From a virus, in the IMG/VR virus record IMGVR_UViG_3300021964_009921, positions 1 to 23,945 of that record: DNA of 23,945 nt; one strand, 5' to 3'. The position numbers and the translations under genes were made by a program. The notes beneath the pieces were generated by a model. The model was not told where the DNA came from, did not search any database, and saw only the letters and a list, made by a program, of their open reading frames with translations. Positions 7,085-14,196 of the stretch are shown in pieces (positions within the stretch are counted from its first letter, which is position 1; each line of letters starts with the position of its first letter).

Positions 7085-8301
7085 AGCTCGTCTCCTTGGC
7101 CTGCTACCAGACCTCTTGTGATTGCCGTCCGGGCTTCCTTCTCTGTTAGCCCGGCGGTGATTGCGGCAGACAGCAACATGCTGACTCCCTCTCCCTCATT
7201 GAATGCGCCCGCCCGCACGAAGCCGCACAGCCGGCGGCCTCCCACGAAGCAAGCATTGTTGCGCCCTCCCTCGCCCCCGGCCACCAGGTCGGAACACATG
7301 CCCTCGACCGCGGCCCGTGCGTAGCGCTTCGCCCCCTGCTCGAGCCGGTCCAGCTTGCGTCCGGTCGGCCCGTTCCATTCTGCGACCGCTGGTGGGGCCA
7401 CAGGCGCCGCTACCGGCTTCGGCGGCTGGTGGGTCGCCTGCAGCCACCGCCACGGCAGGAGACGCCCACAGAAGCGATAGGCGCGGAAGTTGATTCTCGC
7501 GATCTCCCACTCCTCGCCACCGGGCAGCGCCGGCAGAAAGTACAAGCGGCTCGGGTTCTTGCACGCCGGATCGATGATGGCGCCCCACTCGGCCGCCCAC
7601 CGTTCCGCGCACCGCCAGACCTCGAGCCATTGATCCCGCGGGCAGTCCTCGGACAAGGGGAACACCACCCGCGCCTTGTGGTGCTCCGGGGTGTGGCTCC
7701 ATGTCGTGTGTAGCACCGCCTCGAGGCCCAGCGCCCGCACGGCCGCCGCGACGGTGTGCAACTGCGCGCCTTCGTCCAGGTCGAGCACGATGCACGACAC
7801 GCCCGCGACGTGTACGTCTTTGCGCACCATCGGCGCGCCCTCGTCCATCCGCACGGGCAGCCACGCCGGCGCCCGCACCTTCTCACCCTCCCACTTCGTC
7901 GGCTCCATCAGCCGGGCGGCCAGCTTCGGCCAGTCCAGATCCCGCACCGCGGCGATCTCGGAGCCGATGGCGCCCCGCACGAAAGCCGCCGCGATGGTGC
8001 GCCCCTTGACAGCACGCCGAACCGGATCGCGGTCCTCGGCGGCCACCGCTTCGGCCCGCTCTGCCAGGTAGTGCTCGGCGAGCTCGCCGCACGCGCTCAC
8101 CCACTCGGGCGTGTCGATGTGCTCGAGCACCACGGCGGCCCGCCCGTCATGCGCCATCATCCCCGCGGATTCGTGCGCCCGCGCCAGCACTGCGGCCACG
8201 TCCTCGCCCGCCTCGGCGGCGCGCACCGCCTCGAGGATGAACCCTGCGAGACAGTCCACCGGCTCCCGGCTCCGGTAGCGTGCGACAGCTCCCGCGCTCA
8301 C
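7060..8301 (-). CDS. AEP-type DNA primase (primase-polymerase)
   Basis: This 413-aa protein shows archaeo-eukaryotic primase signatures. CIVLDLDEG carries the D174-x-D176 metal pair. A His/Ser-His region follows (VLHTTWSHTPEHHKARVVFP, residues 196-215, with S202-H203 and R211). IIDPACKNPSRLYFLP (242-257) carries the third acidic residue D244 and R252. The N-terminal 130 residues are helical and not recognised. The C-terminal 75 residues (from GRNNACFVGG) resemble the helical PriCT-like module that links such primases to a helicase. It starts with a GTG in a GTGA overlap with the HNH gene and overlaps the VapE-like gene by 25 nt. It should make primers for phage replication. Whether it also polymerises DNA cannot be told. 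Confidence 0.85.
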   Translation of the reverse strand: MSAGAVARYRSREPVDCLAGFILEAVRAAEAGEDVAAVLARAHESAGMMAHDGRAAVVLEHIDTPEWVSACGELAEHYLAERAEAVAAEDRDPVRRAVKGRTIAAAFVRGAIGSEIAAVRDLDWPKLAARLMEPTKWEGEKVRAPAWLPVRMDEGAPMVRKDVHVAGVSCIVLDLDEGAQLHTVAAAVRALGLEAVLHTTWSHTPEHHKARVVFPLSEDCPRDQWLEVWRCAERWAAEWGAIIDPACKNPSRLYFLPALPGGEEWEIARINFRAYRFCGRLLPWRWLQATHQPPKPVAAPVAPPAVAEWNGPTGRKLDRLEQGAKRYARAAVEGMCSDLVAGGEGGRNNACFVGGRRLCGFVRAGAFNEGEGVSMLLSAAITAGLTEKEARTAITRGLVAGQGDELWVYSTML

Positions 8302-8714
8302 TTCGCCCCCTTCGCGGCGCGTTCACGGATGAGGGTCTGAATGACCGCATCACGCTCGCGCCTCAACTGCATAGCGGCGGATCTTGCATCAATGAGGTCG
8401 GCCGACAGCTTCGCGATCTCACGGCGCAGGTCGCGCAGGACGTTTCCTCCTGCTGGGTCGTGGCTAAGCCCGAACCGCCCCATGACCCGAAACCTGGACA
8501 CCAGCCACACCCGGAGCGGGGTCGCACCCTTCGCCTCGTTGCATGGCCCACAGGCAGGGGCCAGGTTCGCAAGCTCATTGCTGCCCCCTTTCGCAAGCGG
8601 GATCATGTGGTCCACATGCCACCCGTTTTCAAGTGGCTCGCCGCAATAGACGCACCGCCCGCCCGTTTTCTGGTGTAGCCCCAGCCGGTAGGCTGCTGTC
8701 GATCTCCGCCTCAT
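8298..8714 (-). CDS. HNH endonuclease
   Basis: This 138-aa nuclease has a complete HNH/treble-clef core in its N-terminal half. C21-x2-C24 (CVYCG) and C55-x2-C58 (CGPC) form the zinc site. H33-V-D-H36 supplies the catalytic histidine, and N50 with N59 the asparagine positions. The C-terminal half (about 85-138) is a basic helix that could form a coiled coil and bind DNA. It overlaps the SF2 helicase stop as ATGA and the primase start as GTGA, so the three are probably translated together. It is far from the terminase, so a role as a packaging-associated HNH is less likely than one in replication, recombination or DNA defence. Confidence 0.88.
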   Translation of the reverse strand: MRRRSTAAYRLGLHQKTGGRCVYCGEPLENGWHVDHMIPLAKGGSNELANLAPACGPCNEAKGATPLRVWLVSRFRVMGRFGLSHDPAGGNVLRDLRREIAKLSADLIDARSAAMQLRRERDAVIQTLIRERAAKGAK

Positions 8715-10267
8715 GTCGCCCCCTTCGGCGCAGCTTTGCGCCCACCTCGACCCGCCGCCAGCGCGGTGTCATGTTCCGGGGCAGGCACCGACACGGCGCC
8801 GGCGTCCCACTGCACTTGATTCGGGTACTTCTTCGTCCGCTCCATGATCGGCCTCGCCCATCGCGCACCACCATAGAGCACGTCGAGCAGGTCGGCGGCT
8901 TGTCCCTTCGTCAGTGCGTAGGGCACCGAGGCCAACGTCTTCAGCGGCTCGCGGTGCGCCTCGGGTACGTGCCTGGTCAGCTTCTTCGCCCGCTTGATCG
9001 CCTGCACTTGCTTTTCGGAGGCATCAGCCAGCCGCCAGCCACCGCCCGACACGTCCGAGGCATCGACCACCCCAGCGTCGAGCAGGTCGGCACGCACGCG
9101 CTCCAGGTACTCGAGCAGCACATCCAGCGCGACGGCCTCGGCCTCGGTCGGCTCCCGGCGCCCGCGCTTGCGTGGCCCGTCCTCGGCTTCGGCTTCGGCC
9201 GCATCTTCGAGCGCTTGCCCGATCGCCTCGATCGTGACCAGCCCGTGCCGTCCGAGCAGGAGGTGAGGATCGAGCACCACGCCTTCAATCTTCGGCCCGT
9301 GCGTCGGGTCCGGCGTCGGGTCGATGCGCAGCACGCGCCCGACCTCCTGCAGAAACCGCACGCGCGCCGACACGTTGCGCCGCAGACAGAGCCACCGGAG
9401 CCAGGGCAGGTCCACCCCTTCGGCCAGCAGAGAGACATGCACCAGCGCCCGATACTGCCCCGCCCTCAGCCCCTCGAGGCGCGCCACGCGGTCGGCCTCG
9501 CTGTGCTTCGAGTGAATCGCCGCCGCCGGCCAGTCGCGCGCCGTCAGCCATTCGGCGTACTGCTCCGCATCAGCGATCGAGGTGGCCGACACGATCCCCG
9601 GCCCGCGGGCGTGTTCCTGCATCATGGCAAGGCACGTCTCGTCCACCGTCCCCGCCGGTTCGCCCTCGACCCGCTCATGGCGCATCGGCACCAGCACCCC
9701 GTCACGCTGCGCATCTGCCATCGTGTAGCGGTACGCCACCCGGTCGAAAAGTTCGATCGTCTCAGCCGGCGCGCTTCGGAACGGTGTAGCGGTGAAGCCC
9801 ACCAGACAGACCGGCGCCACCTGCGGGATCACGGTGCGCAGCGTCTCGCCCTGGGTGCCGTGCGCTTCGTCGCAGACCATCAGAGACACCGATCGCCCCC
9901 ACTCTTTCAACTGCTCATGCAGCCGGGGGAGGCTGGCATTGCACGCGACGATGACCGCGCGCTCCGCTTGCTTCTTGCGCCCGTAGAACACCCCGACCGC
10001 GTCAGCGCCGAGCCACGATCGCATCGTCTTCGCGAGCTGGCGCACCAGCGCTTGACGGGGCACCGTCACCACGATCGCCCGCGGCCCGCTCCCCTCGAGG
10101 GCGTTGGCGACGAGCGCCGTCTGAAGAATGCTCTTCCCCGCGCCCATGACGGCCGACACGATTACCCGCTCCCGGCGGCGCATGGCGGCGATAATCTGCG
10201 GCAGCGCGTCGGCCTGCCACCGTCTCGGGGGGTACGGGCTCCCGGCCCACAGATCACGCCCACCCAT
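8711..10267 (-). CDS. SF2 DEAD/DEAH-box helicase
   Basis: This 518-aa superfamily 2 helicase has all core motifs. Motif I is MGAGKS (41-46), motif II is CDEAH (132-136) and motif III is FTATPF (158-163). SLLAEGVDLP (279-288) is motif V and QEVGRVLR (307-314) is motif VI. The layout resembles the helicases of restriction enzymes and RecG/XPB-like proteins. The C-terminal 160 residues, with a charged linker near 355, are unassigned and may hold a DNA-binding extension. The ATG shares one base with the methyltransferase stop (TGATG). The long open frame upstream of it is Arg-rich and does not look coding. Between a methyltransferase and an HNH nuclease it could act in replication, branch migration or DNA modification-linked defence. 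Confidence 0.9.
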   Translation of the reverse strand: MGGRDLWAGSPYPPRRWQADALPQIIAAMRRRERVIVSAVMGAGKSILQTALVANALEGSGPRAIVVTVPRQALVRQLAKTMRSWLGADAVGVFYGRKKQAERAVIVACNASLPRLHEQLKEWGRSVSLMVCDEAHGTQGETLRTVIPQVAPVCLVGFTATPFRSAPAETIELFDRVAYRYTMADAQRDGVLVPMRHERVEGEPAGTVDETCLAMMQEHARGPGIVSATSIADAEQYAEWLTARDWPAAAIHSKHSEADRVARLEGLRAGQYRALVHVSLLAEGVDLPWLRWLCLRRNVSARVRFLQEVGRVLRIDPTPDPTHGPKIEGVVLDPHLLLGRHGLVTIEAIGQALEDAAEAEAEDGPRKRGRREPTEAEAVALDVLLEYLERVRADLLDAGVVDASDVSGGGWRLADASEKQVQAIKRAKKLTRHVPEAHREPLKTLASVPYALTKGQAADLLDVLYGGARWARPIMERTKKYPNQVQWDAGAVSVPAPEHDTALAAGRGGRKAAPKGAT

Positions 10268-11235
10268 CAGCGACCGCCGAACATCGACATCTGGTCGATC
10301 CCTTCTTCTTCCTTCAGGTTCCGCACTGCGTGAGCGAAGTAGCTGTCTTTCAGCTCGACGCCGACGTAGCGCAGCCCTCGCTTGAGCGCGCCGACACCCT
10401 CGGACCCCACTCCCCCGAACGGCGACAGGCACACCTCGCCGGGGTTGGAGTACATCAGGCAGAGCCGGTCGATCACGTCGAGTTGGAGCGGGCACATGTG
10501 GCGCTCGTCGCGGCTGTCTCGCGCCTTTCTGGCGTTCAGCGTGTTGCTCTGGTCGATGTCGAACCACGCATGGTCGAGCGCCGCCAGCTTTCGGTCGTTG
10601 TCCGTCTCGTTCGTGTTCCAGATCGGCGACGCGATGCGCTGCCAGTCGTCCAGAGGGAACGTCTGCGGCGTGTGGGTGACAGGCACCACCATCGCGTCCT
10701 CGGCGGGCGTGGTGGGCGGACGCTTGAACAGCAGTATGTAGTCAGGGAAGCCCATCCGGTTGCGCGTCGAGTCCTCCTTGATGTTCTTGTAGAGCAGCCC
10801 GTGGCTCTTGGTCCGCTGCATCTCGCGAACGGGATCCTTCCAAATGGTGAATCGGCCGTGGTAGTGGAACCCCGCCGCGGTGTGCGCCCGGATGACCTCT
10901 CCCGAGAAGTCACGCATCCCGATGAATCCCTCCTTCGACTTGCGGGCGGGCAGGTCGGACACATGGACGGCGCAGATCCGACCGGGGCGGACTACCCGGA
11001 ACATCTGCGCCAGCAGGTAGCCGTAGTGCTCGGCGAATGCGCCATCGCTCGGATTGTTGCCCATGTCGCGCTCGCTCTCACTGTAGATGAACAGGTCAGC
11101 GAACGGGGGAGAGTAGACAGAGAAGTCCACCGAGCAGTCGGGCATCTGGCCAACGACCTCGACGCAATCGCCGCGGTACATGGTCCAGTCGCGGCCGTGG
11201 GCGGAATCGAGGCACTTGATAGTCGGGTCGGTCAT
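10267..11235 (-). CDS. Site-specific DNA methyltransferase, beta class
   Basis: This 322-aa AdoMet-dependent DNA amino-methyltransferase has the catalytic motif IV SPPF (42-45) ahead of the AdoMet motif I, SPFGGVGS (271-278). This is the order of the beta class. SPPF/Y is typical of N4-cytosine enzymes, but N6-adenine activity cannot be excluded. The motif I variant has Ser for the usual Asp. The middle, about residues 95-260, would hold target recognition. I prefer the ATG at 11235, which has GGAGAC 3 nt upstream and an ATGA overlap with the SNF2 gene. An in-frame ATG lies 24 nt earlier. No cognate restriction enzyme of a known type is adjacent, so it may protect phage DNA or mark it for replication or packaging. 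Confidence 0.88.
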   Translation of the reverse strand: MTDPTIKCLDSAHGRDWTMYRGDCVEVVGQMPDCSVDFSVYSPPFADLFIYSESERDMGNNPSDGAFAEHYGYLLAQMFRVVRPGRICAVHVSDLPARKSKEGFIGMRDFSGEVIRAHTAAGFHYHGRFTIWKDPVREMQRTKSHGLLYKNIKEDSTRNRMGFPDYILLFKRPPTTPAEDAMVVPVTHTPQTFPLDDWQRIASPIWNTNETDNDRKLAALDHAWFDIDQSNTLNARKARDSRDERHMCPLQLDVIDRLCLMYSNPGEVCLSPFGGVGSEGVGALKRGLRYVGVELKDSYFAHAVRNLKEEEGIDQMSMFGGR

Positions 11236-12641
11236 TTCGTCTCCAGGGTGTAAAGCCACGCGGGGATCCGCGCGGAGTGGTGGGGGCGGTAGGGGTCGGA
11301 TGCGTTGTGGCTCACCGCGGCATCCTTGGAGATGCGGAACATCATCTCCTTCATTCGTTCGTGGTCGGCAGCCTTCCTTCGGATTGCGTACCAGAGAGCC
11401 GTTTCAGTCTTCGCCATGACGACGTGCGCGTGAACCTCTCGCGTCTGGCCGAATCGCCATTGGCGCCGGATCGCCTGGTAGTACCCCTCGTAGGAGTATG
11501 ACCCTCCGACAAAGGCAGTCCGCGCGCTGTGTTGCCAGTTGAGTCCCATCCCGGCGATCTTGGGCTTCGTGACTACGATCCCGCCTTCATCCGAGAAGCG
11601 CAGCAGACCGGCGGCCTTCTGCTCTGGTGTCATGTTGCCGCGCACGTCGATGGCGCCAGGCAGGAGCGCCGTCACGGCGTCCTGGTCGTAGTTCGTGTCG
11701 CACCAGATCACCCACGGCTCGTCAGGCTCCGACGCCACCAGCGCCGCGACCTTGCGCGCCCGGTCCTCGCACGTCCGCCGCTTCTCGGCGTGGATGGCCG
11801 TTGCGGACATGTCGGGCACCCGGAACAGCATCCCATCCTCGCGCCCGCCGGTGAGGTCCACATCGACGTGATGCACGGTTTCAATGAGCTGGGGCAGGTT
11901 GTACCCATCATCAGAGTAGTCGCCCATGTCGGACGGCTTGCCGATGCAACGCGCCCACGACACAACCCACCGCCAAAACGCCTTCTCAGCGTGCTTCTTG
12001 AGCCGCCACGGTGCAAGGATATCCCCGAGATCGTTGATAAACCATCTCGCCTTCATGATGGCCTCATCCATGACGCCCAGGAACTCAGCGTGATTTCCCA
12101 GCTCGCCGTAGTCGTTTGGCGCGGGCGTCGCGGTGCACGCGAGGCGGTAGGGCGTCTGGCTGAACGCGGCGATGATCTTGTTACGGGTGCGCCCCTGCGC
12201 GTTCTTCAGGATGCTGCTCTCGTCCAGCACGACGCCGGAGAATGCGTCTGAGTCGAACCGGTGCAGCTTGTCATAGTTCGTGACGTTGACGCCGGGCATC
12301 ACGTCGTCGGCGCACGCCACGACATGCACGCCGTCGATACCGAACTTGCCAGCCTCGCGGATTGTCTGCTCGGCGACCGCCAGCGGCGCGAGAAGCAGAA
12401 CCGGGCGCCCGGTATGGCTGGCGACCTCACGCGCCCACGCAAGCTGCATGAACGTCTTACCGAGGCCGGTGTCGGCGAAGATGGCGGCGCGCCCGAGGGA
12501 CAGCGCCCACCTCACGGTATCGGCCTGGAATGGGAACAGGTTGTATGCGTCGAGAGTGGCGTTGAACCCAGCCTCGACCGTGTGCCGGCGCTTCGACGCG
12601 ATGAATGCGTCGTAGTGGCCTCGCCCTCTTGATGCGGCCAT
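11232..12641 (-). CDS. SNF2-family DEAD/H helicase
   Basis: This 469-aa SNF2-like ATPase has a Q-motif-like LFPFQ (35-39), Walker A DTGLGKT (57-63) and motif II DESS (140-143, in place of DEAH). TATPAPND (170-177) follows, with a C-terminal motif V/VI region ending in AIRRQWRFGQ. Phage versions commonly sit beside a DNA methyltransferase as here, joined by an ATGA overlap. The chosen ATG has GGAGAC 3 nt before it and fits the usual start of the family (YDAFIASK). The frame is open and GC3-rich further up to a GTG at 12830 that overlaps the stop of the preceding gene, giving a possible 532-aa form with a low-complexity extension. Function (translocase, chromatin-like remodelling or replication) is unproven. 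Confidence 0.88.
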   Translation of the reverse strand: MAASRGRGHYDAFIASKRRHTVEAGFNATLDAYNLFPFQADTVRWALSLGRAAIFADTGLGKTFMQLAWAREVASHTGRPVLLLAPLAVAEQTIREAGKFGIDGVHVVACADDVMPGVNVTNYDKLHRFDSDAFSGVVLDESSILKNAQGRTRNKIIAAFSQTPYRLACTATPAPNDYGELGNHAEFLGVMDEAIMKARWFINDLGDILAPWRLKKHAEKAFWRWVVSWARCIGKPSDMGDYSDDGYNLPQLIETVHHVDVDLTGGREDGMLFRVPDMSATAIHAEKRRTCEDRARKVAALVASEPDEPWVIWCDTNYDQDAVTALLPGAIDVRGNMTPEQKAAGLLRFSDEGGIVVTKPKIAGMGLNWQHSARTAFVGGSYSYEGYYQAIRRQWRFGQTREVHAHVVMAKTETALWYAIRRKAADHERMKEMMFRISKDAAVSHNASDPYRPHHSARIPAWLYTLETK

Positions 12642-12826
12642 GTCGTCTCCGTTGCTTGTCTGGTTGTTGTTGTTGTGTGCACCCACCACGCGCACGGCGG
12701 CGGGCGGCGAGTGCGACCGGCGCAGGTTCCGCGCCATCGACTCGGCCGCCTGGACCGGCAGAGGCCCGGTCATCGGCCCGCGCTCGAGCTGGTCGGGGTT
12801 GCTGCTCCACTGGACGCGGGCGCGGG

Positions 12827-13015
12827 TCACGCTACGGCCCGCAACGCCCGCACCAGCCGATCGAAGGCGTCGGCCATCGTCTCGCCCGGCTGCATCTGCT
12901 CCTCGAGCCATTCACGCACCCACGGCTCAACCCGAAGCGAAAGCCGCGCCGATCGCGTCGTGCCCCCCTTCGGCGGCCGCCCCGGTGCGCGCTTCGTGTC
13001 GTTGTCGGTTGTCAT
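12827..13015 (-). CDS. Small RHH-like protein with AT-hook-like N-terminus
   Basis: This 62-aa basic protein has an AT-hook-like segment, KRAPGRPPKGG, within its first 18 residues. A strand (RLSLRVEPW) and two helices (VREWLEEQM and TMADAFDRLVRALRAV) follow, which fits a ribbon-helix-helix fold. It would bind DNA, perhaps as a repressor of the helicase/methyltransferase operon it heads. The ATG has a perfect AGGAGG site 5 nt upstream, and a stable hairpin lies before it. Its TGA overlaps a GTG that could start an extended SNF2 protein. Confidence 0.65.
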   Translation of the reverse strand: MTTDNDTKRAPGRPPKGGTTRSARLSLRVEPWVREWLEEQMQPGETMADAFDRLVRALRAVA

Positions 13016-13035
13016 GCTGTCCTCCTACCGGCGAA

Positions 13036-13062
13036 GCCCCGACCGCCGAGGCGGTACGGGGC
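13036..13062 (-). other. Stable RNA hairpin
   Basis: On the minus strand GCCCCG pairs with CGGGGC and ACCGC with GCGGT around a CTCG loop, with a single bulged U: an 11-bp stem in 27 nt. It sits between the 77-aa gene and the RHH-like gene. There is no U-tract, so it is more likely an attenuator, processing site or translation-control element than a full terminator. Confidence 0.5.
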
Positions 13063-13078
13063 GGGTGGCCGTTGGGCG

Positions 13079-13312
13079 CTACTGCGTCAGGCGGTTGTAG
13101 AACCGCTCCATCCGGGCCGCCTGAGTCGGCGACTCCCACCGGCCGCCTTCGTCCGCTTCGGCCCAAAGCTCATCGATCGCAGACGAGAGGGACATACCGA
13201 TCTGGTCCTCGAAAGCGTCCACCTTCGCGCGGTTGAGGTTGTGAAAGGTGAACAGGGCGGCGACGCGGTTGTAATCGGACTTGGTGAGGGCGCGGGAGGT
13301 AAGGGTAGGCAT
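13079..13312 (-). CDS. 77-aa hypothetical protein
   Basis: This is a small, soluble, mostly helical protein with no recognised family. The N-terminus (SRALTKSDYNRVAALFTFHN) is followed by an acidic helix with a LSSAIDELWAEAD segment and a basic C-terminal helix. The start is well supported by GGAGAC 3 nt upstream. It is the first gene after an internal promoter (13366-13394) and a 5' leader hairpin. It is the leader gene of the RHH/helicase/methyltransferase/primase run and might regulate it. Confidence 0.7.
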   Translation of the reverse strand: MPTLTSRALTKSDYNRVAALFTFHNLNRAKVDAFEDQIGMSLSSAIDELWAEADEGGRWESPTQAARMERFYNRLTQ

Positions 13313-13335
13313 TGTGTCTCCGAGGGTGATTCGCC

Positions 13336-13355
13336 GGCGGGGTTACTCCCCCGCC
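13336..13355 (-). other. 5' leader stem-loop
   Basis: GGCGGGG and CCCCGCC form perfect 7-bp arms around a 6-nt loop. It lies a few bases downstream of the predicted transcription start, so the mRNA would begin with a GC-rich hairpin. Such ends can protect transcripts, or the DNA palindrome may be an operator. Confidence 0.45.
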
Positions 13356-13365
13356 CGACACAATA

Positions 13366-13394
13366 CATATAGGGCACCCGATACGTACTGGCAA
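13366..13394 (-). promoter_or_regulatory. Internal sigma70-like promoter
   Basis: On the minus strand TTGCCA (13389-13394) and TATATG (13366-13371) are separated by 17 nt. The site lies in one of the few real gaps of the leftward operon, just before the 77-aa gene, and the surrounding bases are richer in A and T than the genome. It would drive genes from 13312 leftward. Confidence 0.55.
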
Positions 13395-13434
13395 GGAATC
13401 GCCGCACAAAAGTCGAAGATTCCCCGCCAGCCGA

Positions 13435-13590
13435 TCACCCCAGCACCAGCGGCCACAGCACCCACCCGGCGAGGATGCCCACCAGCGCCGGTCCCACGAA
13501 GTCATACCACCGGGTCGGGGGGACCACCCACTCGGGCGCGGTCTGGTCGGCGGCCCGCTGGTAGCGCTCGGCGGCGCGGCGGCTATCCAC
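13435..13590 (-). CDS. Small single-pass membrane protein
   Basis: This 51-aa protein has a charged N-terminal helix (DSRRAAERYQRAADQ) and a C-terminal hydrophobic segment of about 18 residues (FVGPALVGILAGWVLWPL). It starts at a GTG with a GGAGG site 6 nt upstream, overlapping the stop of the preceding gene by 8 nt. It is too short for the usual annotation length but its start and fit are good. Its place beside recombination genes gives no clear role. Tiny membrane proteins in early phage operons often act on the host, which is only a suggestion here. Confidence 0.6.
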   Translation of the reverse strand: MDSRRAAERYQRAADQTAPEWVVPPTRWYDFVGPALVGILAGWVLWPLVLG

Positions 13591-14194
13591 CGGCCACCTC
13601 CGTCGCGCGCATGTCCTCGAGGGCGGTAGCGCCGGCATCCGACCACAGCCACGCGGCGACCTTCGCGGCCGCCTCACGCGACAGGCCAGACAGCGCGGGC
13701 TTCCCCTTTGCCTCGGCCCAAGCGTCGGCCTGTTCGATCGACACCTTCGCGCCGGCCAGCAGGTCGAGCAGCGGCGGCACCGGTGCGGCGGGCGGCTCGG
13801 CGGCGGCGAGCACACCCACGCGGTACGGCACGCGCTGGCCGCGCTTCACCGTCAAGGCGATCGTGGCCGGGCGGTCGAGGTGCGACAGCGCCCGGATCCG
13901 AATGCCCCCGACCTTCTTGCCGCCCCACTGCACATCGGGGTCGGTGTAGAGTTCGAGGCGGCGTCCCACCCACGCGCGGCCGTCGGCGCCCCACAGCGCC
14001 AGCAGCACGCGCCTCATGCTCTTGCACGGCTTGTATGCGCGGCCCTCGCCCTCGAGCGCGACGGCGATGGGCTGGTCGGCCTCACCCCGCGAGACGCCGG
14101 CGACAACGTAGGTACGCGAGCCCGCCAGCAGGTCGTCGGCGTTGAGCTGGTCGGAGCGGGGAACGATGGTATCGCTGAGATCTTCGATGGACAT
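13583..14194 (-). CDS. Conserved-looking recombination-associated protein
   Basis: This 203-aa protein is encoded 2 nt after a PD-(D/E)XK exonuclease. The N-terminal 120 residues form a mixed beta domain. It includes SDQLNADDLLAG, a KPCKSMRRVLLALWG segment, a YTDPDVQWGGKKVGGIRI segment and a final basic strand (TIALTVKRGQRVPY). An Ala/Pro linker leads to a helical C-terminal domain (about 150-203). I have a general recollection of similar proteins beside phage exonucleases, but no reliable family name. In phage recombination pairs the partner of the exonuclease is a single-strand annealing or binding protein, so that role is a reasonable inference. The ATG has a GAGGAGG site 7 nt upstream. 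Confidence 0.75.
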   Translation of the reverse strand: MSIEDLSDTIVPRSDQLNADDLLAGSRTYVVAGVSRGEADQPIAVALEGEGRAYKPCKSMRRVLLALWGADGRAWVGRRLELYTDPDVQWGGKKVGGIRIRALSHLDRPATIALTVKRGQRVPYRVGVLAAAEPPAAPVPPLLDLLAGAKVSIEQADAWAEAKGKPALSGLSREAAAKVAAWLWSDAGATALEDMRATEVAGG

Positions 14195-14196
14195 GG

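Noticed and set aside
8298-8714. HNH protein as a terminase-associated nuclease
   Set aside because: Such HNH genes sit beside terminase or at genome ends. This one is 3.8 kb away and embedded between helicase and primase genes.
8543-10333. 596-codon open frame on the plus strand opposite the SF2 helicase
   Set aside because: It is antisense to a gene with complete helicase motifs. Its product is rich in Arg, His, Pro and Leu without domains, as expected for shadows in GC-rich DNA.
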